53,537 nucleotides of DNA from an uncultured Collinsella sp. (GTDB lineage: Bacteria; Actinomycetota; Coriobacteriia; Coriobacteriales; Coriobacteriaceae), in assembly GCA_900758375.1 (NCBI GenBank), contig CAAERJ010000048.1:1-53537 (forward strand). Reading direction: 5' to 3'. Below are positions 1-7,292 of this stretch, in pieces (the first letter of the stretch is position 1; the number at the start of each line of letters is the position of its first letter). Both the position numbers and the translations under genes were made by a program. Under the pieces are notes generated by a model, which was not told where the DNA came from, searched no databases, and saw nothing but the letters and a program-made list of their open reading frames with translations.

Positions 1-94
1 CCTGGACCTTCTCGTCGTGCCCTCCGCCGAGCTCTCCCGCGGCCGTGGCGGCCCGCGCTGCATGAGCATGCCCTTCTGGCGCGAGGACCTCTAA
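1..94 (+). CDS. arcA: Arginine deiminase, C-terminal end (partial)
   Basis: Only the last 30 codons are in the window, read from base 2. They end in SRGRGGPRCMSMPFWRED, the conserved C-terminus of arginine deiminase, including the Cys in GGPRCMSMP that acts as the catalytic nucleophile in this family. The enzyme converts arginine to citrulline and ammonia in the cytoplasm. The next gene, an ornithine carbamoyltransferase, would use the citrulline, which supports a catabolic arc locus. The N-terminal part lies outside the window, so its start and integrity cannot be judged. Confidence 0.9.
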   Translation, partial: LDLLVVPSAELSRGRGGPRCMSMPFWREDL

Positions 95-106
95 GTCTTT
101 CCGTTT

Positions 107-140
107 CCGGTGCGGTCCCCCTACAACCGCACCGGTTTCG
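107..140 (+). terminator. Hairpin after arcA, probable terminator
   Basis: A perfect 10-bp stem, CCGGTGCGGT (107-116) with ACCGCACCGG (126-135), has a 9-nt loop and is followed by a short TTT. It sits 12 nt after the arcA stop. The T-tract is weak, so partial read-through into arcB is possible. Confidence 0.55.
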
Positions 141-154
141 CCCGTCAAACGGGC

Positions 155-176
155 TACACTAATTACTTACGTAATT
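155..176 (+). promoter_or_regulatory. arcB promoter -10 and palindromic operator candidate
   Basis: TACACT (155-160) resembles a -10 box. It is followed directly by AATTAC-TTAC-GTAATT (161-176), a perfect 6-bp inverted repeat with a 4-nt centre. The TTAC-N4-GTAA core has the geometry of CRP/FNR-family operators. Its placement over the expected transcription start would suit a repressor. No good -35 box is visible. The operator role is inference. Confidence 0.4.
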
Positions 177-200
177 CATTTCTTCGAAAGGAAACGAACC

Positions 201-1196
201 ATGGGTGTTAACCTCTCCGGCCGTAGCTTCCTCAAGCTCCTCGACCTCACCACCGAGGAGATCGAGTACCTGCTCAAGCTCTCCAAGAACTTCAAGGACA
301 TGAAGCGCGCTGGCGTTCCGCACCGCTATCTCGAGGGCAAGAACATCGTTCTGCTTTTCCAGAAGACCTCCACTCGTACCCGCTGCGCCTTCGAGGTCGG
401 CGGCATGGATCTGGGCATGGGCGTCACCTACCTCGATCCGGGTTCGTCGCAGATGGGCAAGAAGGAGTCCATCGAGGACACCGCCCGCGTTCTCGGTCGC
501 ATGTATGACGGCATCGAGTTCCGCGGCTTTGCCCAGGACGACGTCGAGGAGCTCGCTGCTAAGTCCGGCGTGCCTGTGTGGAACGGCCTGACCACTGAGT
601 GGCATCCCACCCAGATGCTCGCCGACATCCTGACCGTCCAGGAGAACTTCAACTACGACATCAAGGGCAAGACCCTCGTCTTCATGGGCGACTGCAAGAA
701 CAACGTTGCTCGCTCCCTCATGGTTGTCTGCTCCAAGCTCGGCATGAACTTCGTGGCCTGCGGCCCCGAGGAGTGCATGCCCGCCGACGACGTCATCGAG
801 GCCTGCAAGCCCATCGCCGAGGCCAACGGCTGCACCATCAAGCTGACCACCGACGTCAAGGACGGCGTCACCGGTGCCGACGTTATCTACACTGACGTGT
901 GGGTCTCCATGGGCGAGCCTGACGAGGTCTGGGCCGAGCGCATCGCTCAGCTCACCCCGTATCGTGTCACCTCCGAGGTCATGGCTATGGCCAACCCGGG
1001 TGCCATCTTCCTGCACTGCCTGCCCAGCTTCCACGACACCAACACCACGATTGGCGCCGAGAAGTGCGAGCAGTTCGGCATCACCGAGCAGGAGGTCACC
1101 GACGAGGTCTTCGAGAGCCCCGCTTCCAAGGTCTTCGACGAGGCCGAGAACCGCATGCACACCATCAAGGCCGTCATGTACGCCACGCTCAAGTAA
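201..1196 (+). CDS. arcB: Ornithine carbamoyltransferase
   Basis: A 331-residue protein of normal family length. It carries the carbamoyl-phosphate loop STRTR (57-61), HPTQ (135-138), the ornithine-binding SMGEP loop (236-240) and the catalytic HCLP (272-275). The ATG at 201 is preceded by a GAAAGG ribosome site. Next to arcA and an ArcD-like carrier, the likely direction is catabolic: citrulline plus phosphate to ornithine plus carbamoyl phosphate. The same fold serves arginine synthesis (argF) and sequence alone does not separate the two, so the arcB name rests on context. No carbamate kinase gene (arcC) is visible downstream. Confidence 0.92.
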   Translation: MGVNLSGRSFLKLLDLTTEEIEYLLKLSKNFKDMKRAGVPHRYLEGKNIVLLFQKTSTRTRCAFEVGGMDLGMGVTYLDPGSSQMGKKESIEDTARVLGRMYDGIEFRGFAQDDVEELAAKSGVPVWNGLTTEWHPTQMLADILTVQENFNYDIKGKTLVFMGDCKNNVARSLMVVCSKLGMNFVACGPEECMPADDVIEACKPIAEANGCTIKLTTDVKDGVTGADVIYTDVWVSMGEPDEVWAERIAQLTPYRVTSEVMAMANPGAIFLHCLPSFHDTNTTIGAEKCEQFGITEQEVTDEVFESPASKVFDEAENRMHTIKAVMYATLK

Positions 1197-1211
1197 GTGC
1201 ATCTAGCATCT

Positions 1212-1250
1212 CGCTCGGGGTGTATTGTTGAACACCCCGAGCGGCTTTAT
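1212..1250 (+). terminator. Hairpin terminator after arcB
   Basis: An 11-bp perfect stem, CGCTCGGGGTG (1212-1222) with CACCCCGAGCG (1233-1243), has a 10-nt loop and a short T-rich tail. It lies 16 nt after the arcB stop. It probably attenuates rather than fully blocks transcription into the carrier gene. Confidence 0.65.
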
Positions 1251-1259
1251 CTGGTAAAA

Positions 1260-1310
1260 ATCTCGCATCGAGCGGCAGGCACGGCACGGAAGAGCCGCTT
1301 CGGGCGAGAT
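1260..1310 (+). other. Two-part stem in the arcB-arcD spacer
   Basis: ATCTCGC (1260-1266) pairs with GCGAGAT (1304-1310). Inside it, GAGCGGC (1270-1276) pairs with GCCGCT (1294-1299) plus a wobble. The result is a compound stem 33 nt before the carrier start codon. It could stabilise the mRNA or control translation. The function is unknown. Confidence 0.35.
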
Positions 1311-1343
1311 CAGTAAATGATTTATGAAGGGGGGATGAGAACT

Positions 1344-2822
1344 ATGACTGAGACCGCTAAGAAAAAGCGCGGTATGCCTTCATCGTTCACCATTCTTCTT
1401 GCTCTGCTGGCAATTGTTGCAGTAGTTACCGTTATCGTCTCCGGCACGTCCGGCGGCGCGGTTACTGCCGCCCGTCTGAGCGATTTCTGCACCGCCCCGA
1501 TTAAGGGCTTCGCTGACGCTCTGCCCGTCTGCCTCTTCGTTATGATCCTGGGCGGCTTCCTCGGCATGATGACCGAGACCGGCGCCCTGGACAACGGCAT
1601 TGCCGTTCTGGTGCAGAAGCTTAAGGGCAACGAGATCATGCTCATTCCCGTGCTGATGCTCATCTTCTCCCTCGGTGGTACCACCTATGGTATGTGCGAG
1701 GAGACCGTTCCCTTCTACGCCCTGCTTGCCGCTACCATGATGGCCGCTGGCTTCGACCCGATGGTCGGTGCCGCCACCGTCCTGCTCGGCGCTGGCTGCG
1801 GCTGCCTGGGCTCCACGGTTAACCCGTTCGCCGTCGGCGCTGCCGTCGACGCTCTGACCGGCGTTGGCATTGAGGTCAACCAGTCCATCATCATCGGCCT
1901 CGGTGCCGTCCTGTGGATTGTTACCACTGCCATGTCCATCTTCTTCGTCATGAGCTATGCCAAGAAGGTCAAGGCTGACAAGGGTTCCACCATCCTGTCG
2001 ATGCAGGAGCTCAAGGACGCCGAAGAGGCTCACGGCAAGGCTGCTTCCGAGGTTCACAATGAGGTCAAGCTCACCGGTCGTCAGAAGGGTGTTCTGATCG
2101 CCTTTGCCTTCACCTTCGTCGTCATGATCGTCGGCTTCATTCCGCTGGCCGACCTCAACGAGGGCGTCGCCAACTTCTTCGACGCTGGCGCTGTCTACGA
2201 CGCCGACGGTAACGCCGTCGTCCAGGGCTGGTCTGCCCTGATCACCGGCCTGCCCATTGGTCAGTGGTACTTCGACGAGGCTTCCACCTGGTTCTTCCTC
2301 ATGGCCGTCCTGATCGGTATCATCGGTGGCCTGTCCGAGAAGCAGATCGTTAACACCTTCATCACCGGCGCTGCCGACATGATGTCCGTTGTTCTCGTCA
2401 TCGCCCTCGCCCGTGGTATCTCCGTCCTCATGGCTAACACCGGCCTCGACGTCTACGTCCTCGACGCTGCCGCCAATGCTCTGGCTGGCCTGTCCGGCGT
2501 GATCTTCGCTCCCATGAGCTTCCTGGTCTACTTCGGCCTGTCCTTCCTGATCCCCTCGACCTCTGGTATGGCTACCGTCTCCATGCCTATCATGGGACCG
2601 CTGGCTGTTAAGCTCGGCTTCTCGCCCGAGGTCATGGTCATGATCTTCTCCTCTGCCATCGGCGTTGTGAACCTGTTCACCCCGACCTCCGGCGCCATCA
2701 TGGGCGGTCTCGCCCTGGCCAAGATCGAGTGGACGACCTGGCTCAAGTTTGCCCTTAAGCTCATCGTCGCTCTCTCCGTCGTCTGCGCCATCATCCTGAC
2801 CGTCGCTTGCGTGATGCTCTAA
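1344..2822 (+). CDS. YfcC/ArcD-type basic amino-acid carrier (DcuC superfamily)
   Basis: A polytopic membrane protein of about 492 residues. It contains hydrophobic segments throughout and the family block GGTTYGMCEETVPFYALL. YfcC proteins belong to the C4-dicarboxylate carrier superfamily and often replace ArcD as the arginine/ornithine antiporter in arc loci. Its position after arcA and arcB supports exchange of ornithine for arginine, but the substrate is inferred. The reading frame opens at 1317. The ATG at 1344 is preferred because AAGGGGGG (1326-1334) lies about 9 nt upstream, whereas the ATG at 1335 abuts that site. Confidence 0.85.
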   Translation: MTETAKKKRGMPSSFTILLALLAIVAVVTVIVSGTSGGAVTAARLSDFCTAPIKGFADALPVCLFVMILGGFLGMMTETGALDNGIAVLVQKLKGNEIMLIPVLMLIFSLGGTTYGMCEETVPFYALLAATMMAAGFDPMVGAATVLLGAGCGCLGSTVNPFAVGAAVDALTGVGIEVNQSIIIGLGAVLWIVTTAMSIFFVMSYAKKVKADKGSTILSMQELKDAEEAHGKAASEVHNEVKLTGRQKGVLIAFAFTFVVMIVGFIPLADLNEGVANFFDAGAVYDADGNAVVQGWSALITGLPIGQWYFDEASTWFFLMAVLIGIIGGLSEKQIVNTFITGAADMMSVVLVIALARGISVLMANTGLDVYVLDAAANALAGLSGVIFAPMSFLVYFGLSFLIPSTSGMATVSMPIMGPLAVKLGFSPEVMVMIFSSAIGVVNLFTPTSGAIMGGLALAKIEWTTWLKFALKLIVALSVVCAIILTVACVML

Positions 2823-2908
2823 GTACCCAACGGGTACCCCACGGAAACCTTGACGATCCTGTAAAGGATCACCTGGTCATCGTCTGTCCGGTGGGGTCAA
2901 CCCACCGG
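2823..2908 (+). ncRNA. Structured RNA candidate in the carrier 3' region
   Basis: Several stems can form right after the carrier stop codon. GTACCC (2823-2828) pairs with GGGTAC (2832-2837). ACCCCACGGA (2836-2845) pairs with TCCGGTGGGGT (2887-2897, one bulge). GACGAT (2852-2857) pairs with ATCGTC (2879-2884). CCGGTGGG (2888-2895) pairs with CCCACCGG (2901-2908). The second and fourth stems compete for the same bases, and a strong terminator follows at 2925. It could be a 3'-derived small RNA or a processed tail. I do not recognise a known family. Confidence 0.35.
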
Positions 2909-2924
2909 TAGACTCCTACCTTTA

Positions 2925-2960
2925 GCCCCCTCCCGTTCCGTGCGCGGGAGGGGGCGCTCT
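2925..2960 (+). terminator. Strong hairpin terminator after the arc operon
   Basis: An 11-bp perfect GC stem, GCCCCCTCCCG (2925-2935) with CGGGAGGGGGC (2945-2955), closes a 9-nt loop. The tail GCTCTCAT is only moderately T-rich. It ends the arc transcript or the structured RNA before it. Confidence 0.6.
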
Positions 2961-2963
2961 CAT

Positions 2964-2990
2964 GTTGCGCGGTTCTACGAACCGCGCAAC
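2964..2990. repeat. Perfect 11-bp foldback
   Basis: GTTGCGCGGTT (2964-2974) and AACCGCGCAAC (2980-2990) form a perfect inverted repeat with a 5-nt loop, directly after the arc terminator. No T-tract follows in either direction, so it is not an obvious terminator. Confidence 0.6.
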
Positions 2991-3032
2991 CAGTCGACGC
3001 TGCGCACCGCCCAGAACGACAATTTGTCATTC

Positions 3033-3077
3033 AAAAGGCAAGGCATGACCAGAAGGTCTATGCCTTGCCTTTTTCAT
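3033..3077 (+). terminator. Long bidirectional terminator-like hairpin
   Basis: AAAAGGCAAGGCAT (3033-3046) pairs perfectly with ATGCCTTGCCTTTT (3060-3073). It is extended inward by GACC/GGTC around an AGAA loop and followed by more T. The A-tract and T-tract on opposite arms fit a bidirectional terminator. An outer pairing, CCAGAACG (3011-3018) with CGTTCTGG (3089-3096), encloses the whole hairpin. Confidence 0.6.
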
Positions 3078-3103
3078 GCCAACTTGTACGTTCTGGACGT
3101 CGC

Positions 3104-3219
3104 TCGCTGACTTATGCTCCACCTGCGACGTTCCCCTTGTTGGTGCAGGGGGAAGCTTGCTCGCTCTGGTGCCCGTTCGCTGGCTTCGGCTCTGCCTGCG
3201 ACGTTTTCATTGTTGGTGC
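3104..3219 (+). repeat. Two diverged copies of a 43-nt direct repeat
   Basis: Bases 3104-3146 and 3177-3219 match at 35 of 43 positions with a period of 73. The best part is CCTGCGACGTT followed later by TTGTTGGTGC. Nothing with good coding character lies in 3078-3330. This may be a relic of a dispersed intergenic repeat. Confidence 0.45.
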
Positions 3220-3332
3220 TGAGTGACTTGTTCCCCGTTCCAAACGAGCTGCCCCGGGTCCCCGGTGGTTGTGGTGAGCGTGTTTGGTTGGTGCCTGTTG
3301 ATGGTCTGGGTATCGGGGAGGGCGGGCTCCGT

Positions 3333-3338
3333 TATAAT
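3333..3338 (+). promoter_or_regulatory. Consensus -10 box for the DUF1846 gene
   Basis: TATAAT lies 40 nt before the chosen start codon. No convincing -35 hexamer is present at 16-18 nt upstream. Confidence 0.5.
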
Positions 3339-3377
3339 CGCCTAGGACATTAAATGGAAACGGGACGGGAGCCACAC

Positions 3378-4859
3378 ATGCGCCAGGGTTTCGACAACGC
3401 GAAGTACATCGAGCTGCAGGCTGCTCACATTAAGGAGCGCATCTCGCAGTTTGGTGGCAAGCTCTATTTGGAGTTTGGCGGCAAGCTGTTTGACGACTAT
3501 CATGCGAGTCGCGTGCTGCCGGGTTTTGAGCCGGACAGCAAGTTCCGCATGCTCAAGAGCATTGCCGACGACGTCGAGGTCATCATCGCAATCAATGCAA
3601 ACCATATCGAGAAGAACAAGGCCCGTGGCGACCTGGGCATTACCTATGACGAGGACGTCTTGCGCCTGGTCGACCTGTTCCGCGGCAACGGTTTTGCTGT
3701 CGCGGCCGTGGTTATCACGCAGTATGCCGGTCAGCCCGCTGCCGACGTCTTCCGCAATCGTCTGAATGCACTCGGCATTCCCGCCAAGCTGCACTATCCC
3801 ATTGAGGGCTATCCGCACGACGTCGATTTGATCGTTTCTGACGAAGGCTACGGCAAGAACGAGTTCGTCGAGACCACGCGTCCGCTCGTTGTCGTGACGG
3901 CGCCCGGCCCTGGCTCGGGCAAGCTCGCCACCTGCCTCTCACAGCTGTATCACGAGCATAAGCACGGCACCGCCGCCGGTTATGCCAAGTTTGAGACCTT
4001 CCCGGTCTGGAATCTTCCCCTGACACATCCGGTCAATATTGCCTACGAGGCCGCCACGGCGGACCTCGACGATGCCAACATCATCGATTCCTTTCACCTT
4101 GAGGCCTACAACAAGACCACGGTCAACTACAACCGCGACGTCGAGGCCTTCCCGGTGGTCCGTGCCCTGATGGAAAAGATCCTAGGCAAGAGCCCCTACC
4201 AGAGTCCCACGGACATGGGCGTCAATATGGTCGGCTTTGCCATCACCGATGACGATGCCTGCCGCGACGCTTCCAAGATGGAGATCGTCCGCCGCTACTT
4301 TACCGCGGTCGAAAATGTGCGCCGTACCGGCGTGGGCGATGAGCAAGTCGACCGTCTCAAGATTATTATGAAGAAGGCCGGCATCGATAAGAACTACTCA
4401 CCGGCGCGCTCGGCGGCCTTAACCAGGGAGCAACTGACGGGAGGTCCTGTGGGCGCCATGGTCATGCCGGACGGTTCCGTGGTGACCGGTAAGACCTCCA
4501 CGCGCCTGGGCGCCGCAAGTTCGCTCATTATGAACGCTCTCAAGCATGTTTCGGGCGTCGACCTTGAGCTTGAAGTCATCAGCGACGAGGCGATCGAGCC
4601 CATCAGCAAGCTCAAGACGCATTTCCTGGGCAGCAAAAACCCGCGCCTTCACACCGACGAGACGCTTATGGCGCTGTCGATCACCTCGGCTACGAGCGAG
4701 ACGGCCGCTCGTGTCCTTTCGGGCCTGGAGCAGCTGCGCGGTTGCGATGCCTTCTTTAGCGTGATTATCTCGCCGACGGACGAGACGGTGTTGCGTAAAC
4801 TGGGCATCAACGTGTGCTGCGAGCCCAAGTTTGAGCGTCGTGGTTTCTTCCATCGCTAA
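3378..4859 (+). CDS. DUF1846 (UPF0371) family protein
   Basis: A 493-residue protein, the usual length for DUF1846. The N-terminal block GFDNAKYIELQ followed by LYLEFGGKLFDDYHASRVLPGF is the recognisable family signature. Structures exist for the family but its biochemical role is not settled, so no function is assigned. The frame opens at 3354, but the ATG at 3378 has an ACGGGAG ribosome site at good spacing and matches the usual family N-terminus. It is transcribed alone from the -10 at 3333 and closed by its own terminator. Confidence 0.88.
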   Translation: MRQGFDNAKYIELQAAHIKERISQFGGKLYLEFGGKLFDDYHASRVLPGFEPDSKFRMLKSIADDVEVIIAINANHIEKNKARGDLGITYDEDVLRLVDLFRGNGFAVAAVVITQYAGQPAADVFRNRLNALGIPAKLHYPIEGYPHDVDLIVSDEGYGKNEFVETTRPLVVVTAPGPGSGKLATCLSQLYHEHKHGTAAGYAKFETFPVWNLPLTHPVNIAYEAATADLDDANIIDSFHLEAYNKTTVNYNRDVEAFPVVRALMEKILGKSPYQSPTDMGVNMVGFAITDDDACRDASKMEIVRRYFTAVENVRRTGVGDEQVDRLKIIMKKAGIDKNYSPARSAALTREQLTGGPVGAMVMPDGSVVTGKTSTRLGAASSLIMNALKHVSGVDLELEVISDEAIEPISKLKTHFLGSKNPRLHTDETLMALSITSATSETAARVLSGLEQLRGCDAFFSVIISPTDETVLRKLGINVCCEPKFERRGFFHR

Positions 4860-4894
4860 GTTTGAAGTACCGCGGTAATTGCATCGCATTTTGG

Positions 4895-4926
4895 CCGTAT
4901 CGGGTTAGCGCCCGGTACGGCTTTTT
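4895..4926 (+). terminator. Rho-independent terminator after the DUF1846 gene
   Basis: CCGTATCGGG (4895-4904) and CCCGGTACGG (4911-4920) form a 10-bp stem with one wobble and a 6-nt loop, followed by CTTTTTG. Confidence 0.85.
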
Positions 4927-5115
4927 GATCAATAAAGCGTCTATTTCGGCGAAAAATAGCCGTTTACCTGCCTAAAAACAATTTGGGCGGTATACAATAA
5001 TCGTAACTGTTTCATCCTTAGCGGGATGCCGCATGATGGATATTACCTGCCATCGTGAGGTGTGTCGGTCGTGCACGGCGCGCTGGATGCTCGTGCTCGG
5101 TTAGAGGAGGCTGCC

Positions 5116-5451
5116 ATGGCGGGCAAGGGTCGTGCGAGTGTCAACGATATGAAGCGTGTCGAAGTGCTGGTGTTGATGGAGATTGCCCAGCAATCCGAAA
5201 GTGGCGGGACATATGGCTTCTCGCGCAAAATGCTTGCGGAGCACGTTGGGGTGTCTCCGTATCGAGCCCGCGCCGCAATTGAGCGCTTGGATTCTGACGG
5301 TTTGATCGAGGTCGTTTCGCGTTATAGCGAGGATGGCGGCCAGCTTGCAAATGGTATTTGCCTTACCGAGCGTGGCGGGTGGTATCTGAAAGGCATCCGC
5401 GCGGGTATGCTCGTTCGGGATATGCTCAGGGACGAGCTTGCCGATCGGTAG
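5116..5451 (+). CDS. Small winged helix-turn-helix protein
   Basis: A 111-residue protein. Its central part reads FSRKMLAEHVGVSPYRARAA, then IERLDSDGLIEVVSRY, the helix-turn-helix plus wing pattern of winged DNA-binding proteins. The C-terminus is helical and charged and has no visible ligand domain. The open frame begins at 5062, but the ATG at 5116 is chosen because GAGGAGG stands 7 nt upstream. It is a monocistronic gene between two terminators, beside pyrG. The regulon is unknown. A MarR-like, Rrf2-like or other wHTH family cannot be decided by eye. Confidence 0.75.
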   Translation: MAGKGRASVNDMKRVEVLVLMEIAQQSESGGTYGFSRKMLAEHVGVSPYRARAAIERLDSDGLIEVVSRYSEDGGQLANGICLTERGGWYLKGIRAGMLVRDMLRDELADR

Positions 5452-5476
5452 CGATCTGCCGCCTAAGATGTTGTTA

Positions 5477-5505
5477 CGCCGCTCGGGTCCCGGGCGGCGT
5501 TTTGT
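5477..5505 (+). terminator. Terminator after the wHTH gene
   Basis: CGCCGCTCG (5477-5485) and CGGGCGGCG (5491-5499) pair with one wobble and are followed by TTTTGTTT. Confidence 0.8.
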
Positions 5506-5628
5506 TTCGAGATGGAGAAATGCAAGCACTTTGGTGAAAAATGGCGAACTGCTTCTTTCTCGAGTATTACAATGAAGACCCGTAAGATGTGTATGGACAA
5601 CTTCTACGGGAAGCGCAGGTAATTCAAT

Positions 5629-7290
5629 ATGACTAAGCATGTGTTTGTGACCGGCGGCGTGGTTTCGTCTTTGGGCAAGGGCATTACCGCGGCATCGCTG
5701 GGCCGTTTGCTCAAGTCGCGCGGCTACAAGGTGACGATGCAGAAGGCCGACCCGTATCTGAACGTCGACCCCGGTACCATGAGCCCGTTCCAGCACGGTG
5801 AGGTCTTTGTGACCGAGGACGGCTACGAGTCCGATCTGGACCTGGGCCACTACGAGCGCTTTATTGACGAGAACCTGACCCGCGATTCTAACTTTACGAC
5901 GGGCGCCATTTACAAGAGCCTGATTGCCCGCGAGCGTCGCGGTGACTTTTTGGGCGGTACCGTCCAGGTGATCCCGCACGTCACCAATGCTATCAAGGAC
6001 AAATTCCGCCGCATTGAGGAGCAGACTGGCTCCGACGTTGTCATTACCGAGCTGGGTGGCACGATCGGCGACATCGAGTCGCAGCCGTTCGTGGAGGCTA
6101 TCCGCCAGTACCGCAAGGAGGCCGGTCCCGAGAACGTCTGCTACATCCACGTATCGCTCGTTCCCTATATCGCCGCCGCCCACGAGGTTAAGACCAAGCC
6201 CACGCAGCACTCCGTCAAGGAGCTGCGCAGCTTTGGTATCCAGCCCGACATTATTGTGCTGCGCTCCGATCACCATATTGATGACGCTATCCGCGGCAAG
6301 ATCGCGAGTTTCTGCGACGTCGACACCGACTGTGTCTTTACCAACGAGGATTGCGCGAGCATTTACGACGTGCCGCAGCTGCTCGCGGAGCAGGACTTTG
6401 ACCTGCGCATTTGCGAGCGCCTTGGCCTCGATCCGCGCGAGCGCGATATGAGCGCATGGAATGAGTTCCTGCGCAAGCAAAACCATGCCAACCATCACGC
6501 CGATAAGGTTAAGGTTGCCGTCGTGGGAAAGTACACCCAGCTTCCCGATGCATATCTGTCGGTTATCGAGGCCCTGCATCACGCGGGCGTTTTCTACGAT
6601 CGTCACGTAGATGTGCAGCTGGTCGATGGTGAGAGCCTCGATGCCGAAAACGTCAATGAGGTTCTGGGCGACGCATCGGGCATCCTGGTTCCCGGCGGCT
6701 TTGGCAAGCGCGCCCTGGAGGGCAAGATCCTTGCTGCCGAGTTTGCTCGCGAGCACAAGATTCCGTATCTGGGCATTTGCCTGGGTATGCAGGTTGCCGT
6801 GTGCGAGTTCGCCCGCAACGTTGTCGGCCTTGCCGGTGCCAGCTCCTCCGAGTTTGATCCGGACGGTCCGTTTAGCGTAATCGACCTGATGAGCTCGCAG
6901 GAGGACGTGACCGAGAAGGGCGGCACCATGCGCCTGGGCGCCTATCCGTGCAAGCTCGCTGCCGATACCCTCGCGCGTGAGGCGTATGGCGAGGAGCTTG
7001 TCTACGAGCGCCACCGTCACCGTTTTGAGTTCAACAATGCCTTCCGCGATCAGCTCGAGGACGCCGGTCTTGTCATCTCGGGTCTTTCGCCTGATGAGCG
7101 TCTGGTCGAGATGGTCGAGCTGCCGCGCGATGTGCACCCGTGGTTCGTGGCCACCCAGGCTCACCCCGAGTTTAAGAGCCGCCCCACCAATCCTCAGCCG
7201 CTGTTCCGTGAGTTCGTGCGTGCCTCGATTGGCCAGCATGAGGGCATCGATCGCCTACAGGTGACGCCCATGAATCGTGCGATGGACTAA
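5629..7290 (+). CDS. pyrG: CTP synthase
   Basis: A 553-residue protein of full family length. The N-terminal synthetase domain has GGVVSSLGKGITAASLG, with SLGKG at 14-18. The C-terminal glutaminase domain has nucleophile C384 in GICLGMQ and the H512/E514 pair in AHPEF. The enzyme makes CTP from UTP, ATP and glutamine. A TACAAT at 5568-5573 may be its -10 box. No G-run of the kind used for CTP-controlled reiterative initiation is seen there. The ribosome site (GCAGG) is modest. xerD follows after 2 nt. Confidence 0.97.
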   Translation: MTKHVFVTGGVVSSLGKGITAASLGRLLKSRGYKVTMQKADPYLNVDPGTMSPFQHGEVFVTEDGYESDLDLGHYERFIDENLTRDSNFTTGAIYKSLIARERRGDFLGGTVQVIPHVTNAIKDKFRRIEEQTGSDVVITELGGTIGDIESQPFVEAIRQYRKEAGPENVCYIHVSLVPYIAAAHEVKTKPTQHSVKELRSFGIQPDIIVLRSDHHIDDAIRGKIASFCDVDTDCVFTNEDCASIYDVPQLLAEQDFDLRICERLGLDPRERDMSAWNEFLRKQNHANHHADKVKVAVVGKYTQLPDAYLSVIEALHHAGVFYDRHVDVQLVDGESLDAENVNEVLGDASGILVPGGFGKRALEGKILAAEFAREHKIPYLGICLGMQVAVCEFARNVVGLAGASSSEFDPDGPFSVIDLMSSQEDVTEKGGTMRLGAYPCKLAADTLAREAYGEELVYERHRHRFEFNNAFRDQLEDAGLVISGLSPDERLVEMVELPRDVHPWFVATQAHPEFKSRPTNPQPLFREFVRASIGQHEGIDRLQVTPMNRAMD

Positions 7291-7292
7291 GG

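Noticed and set aside
3114..3353. 79-codon plus-strand ORF
   Set aside because: It spans the degenerate 43-nt repeat and the TATAAT box of the next gene, with no ribosome site or family resemblance.
5572..5622. 16-codon ORF (MKTRKMCMDN...) just before pyrG as a leader peptide
   Set aside because: No ribosome site. The likely -10 box overlaps its start codon, so it would not be transcribed with its start.
5101..7239. 712-codon open frame on the minus strand
   Set aside because: Antisense of pyrG and the wHTH gene. High-GC codon bias leaves the complementary frame open. No ribosome site or recognisable domain.
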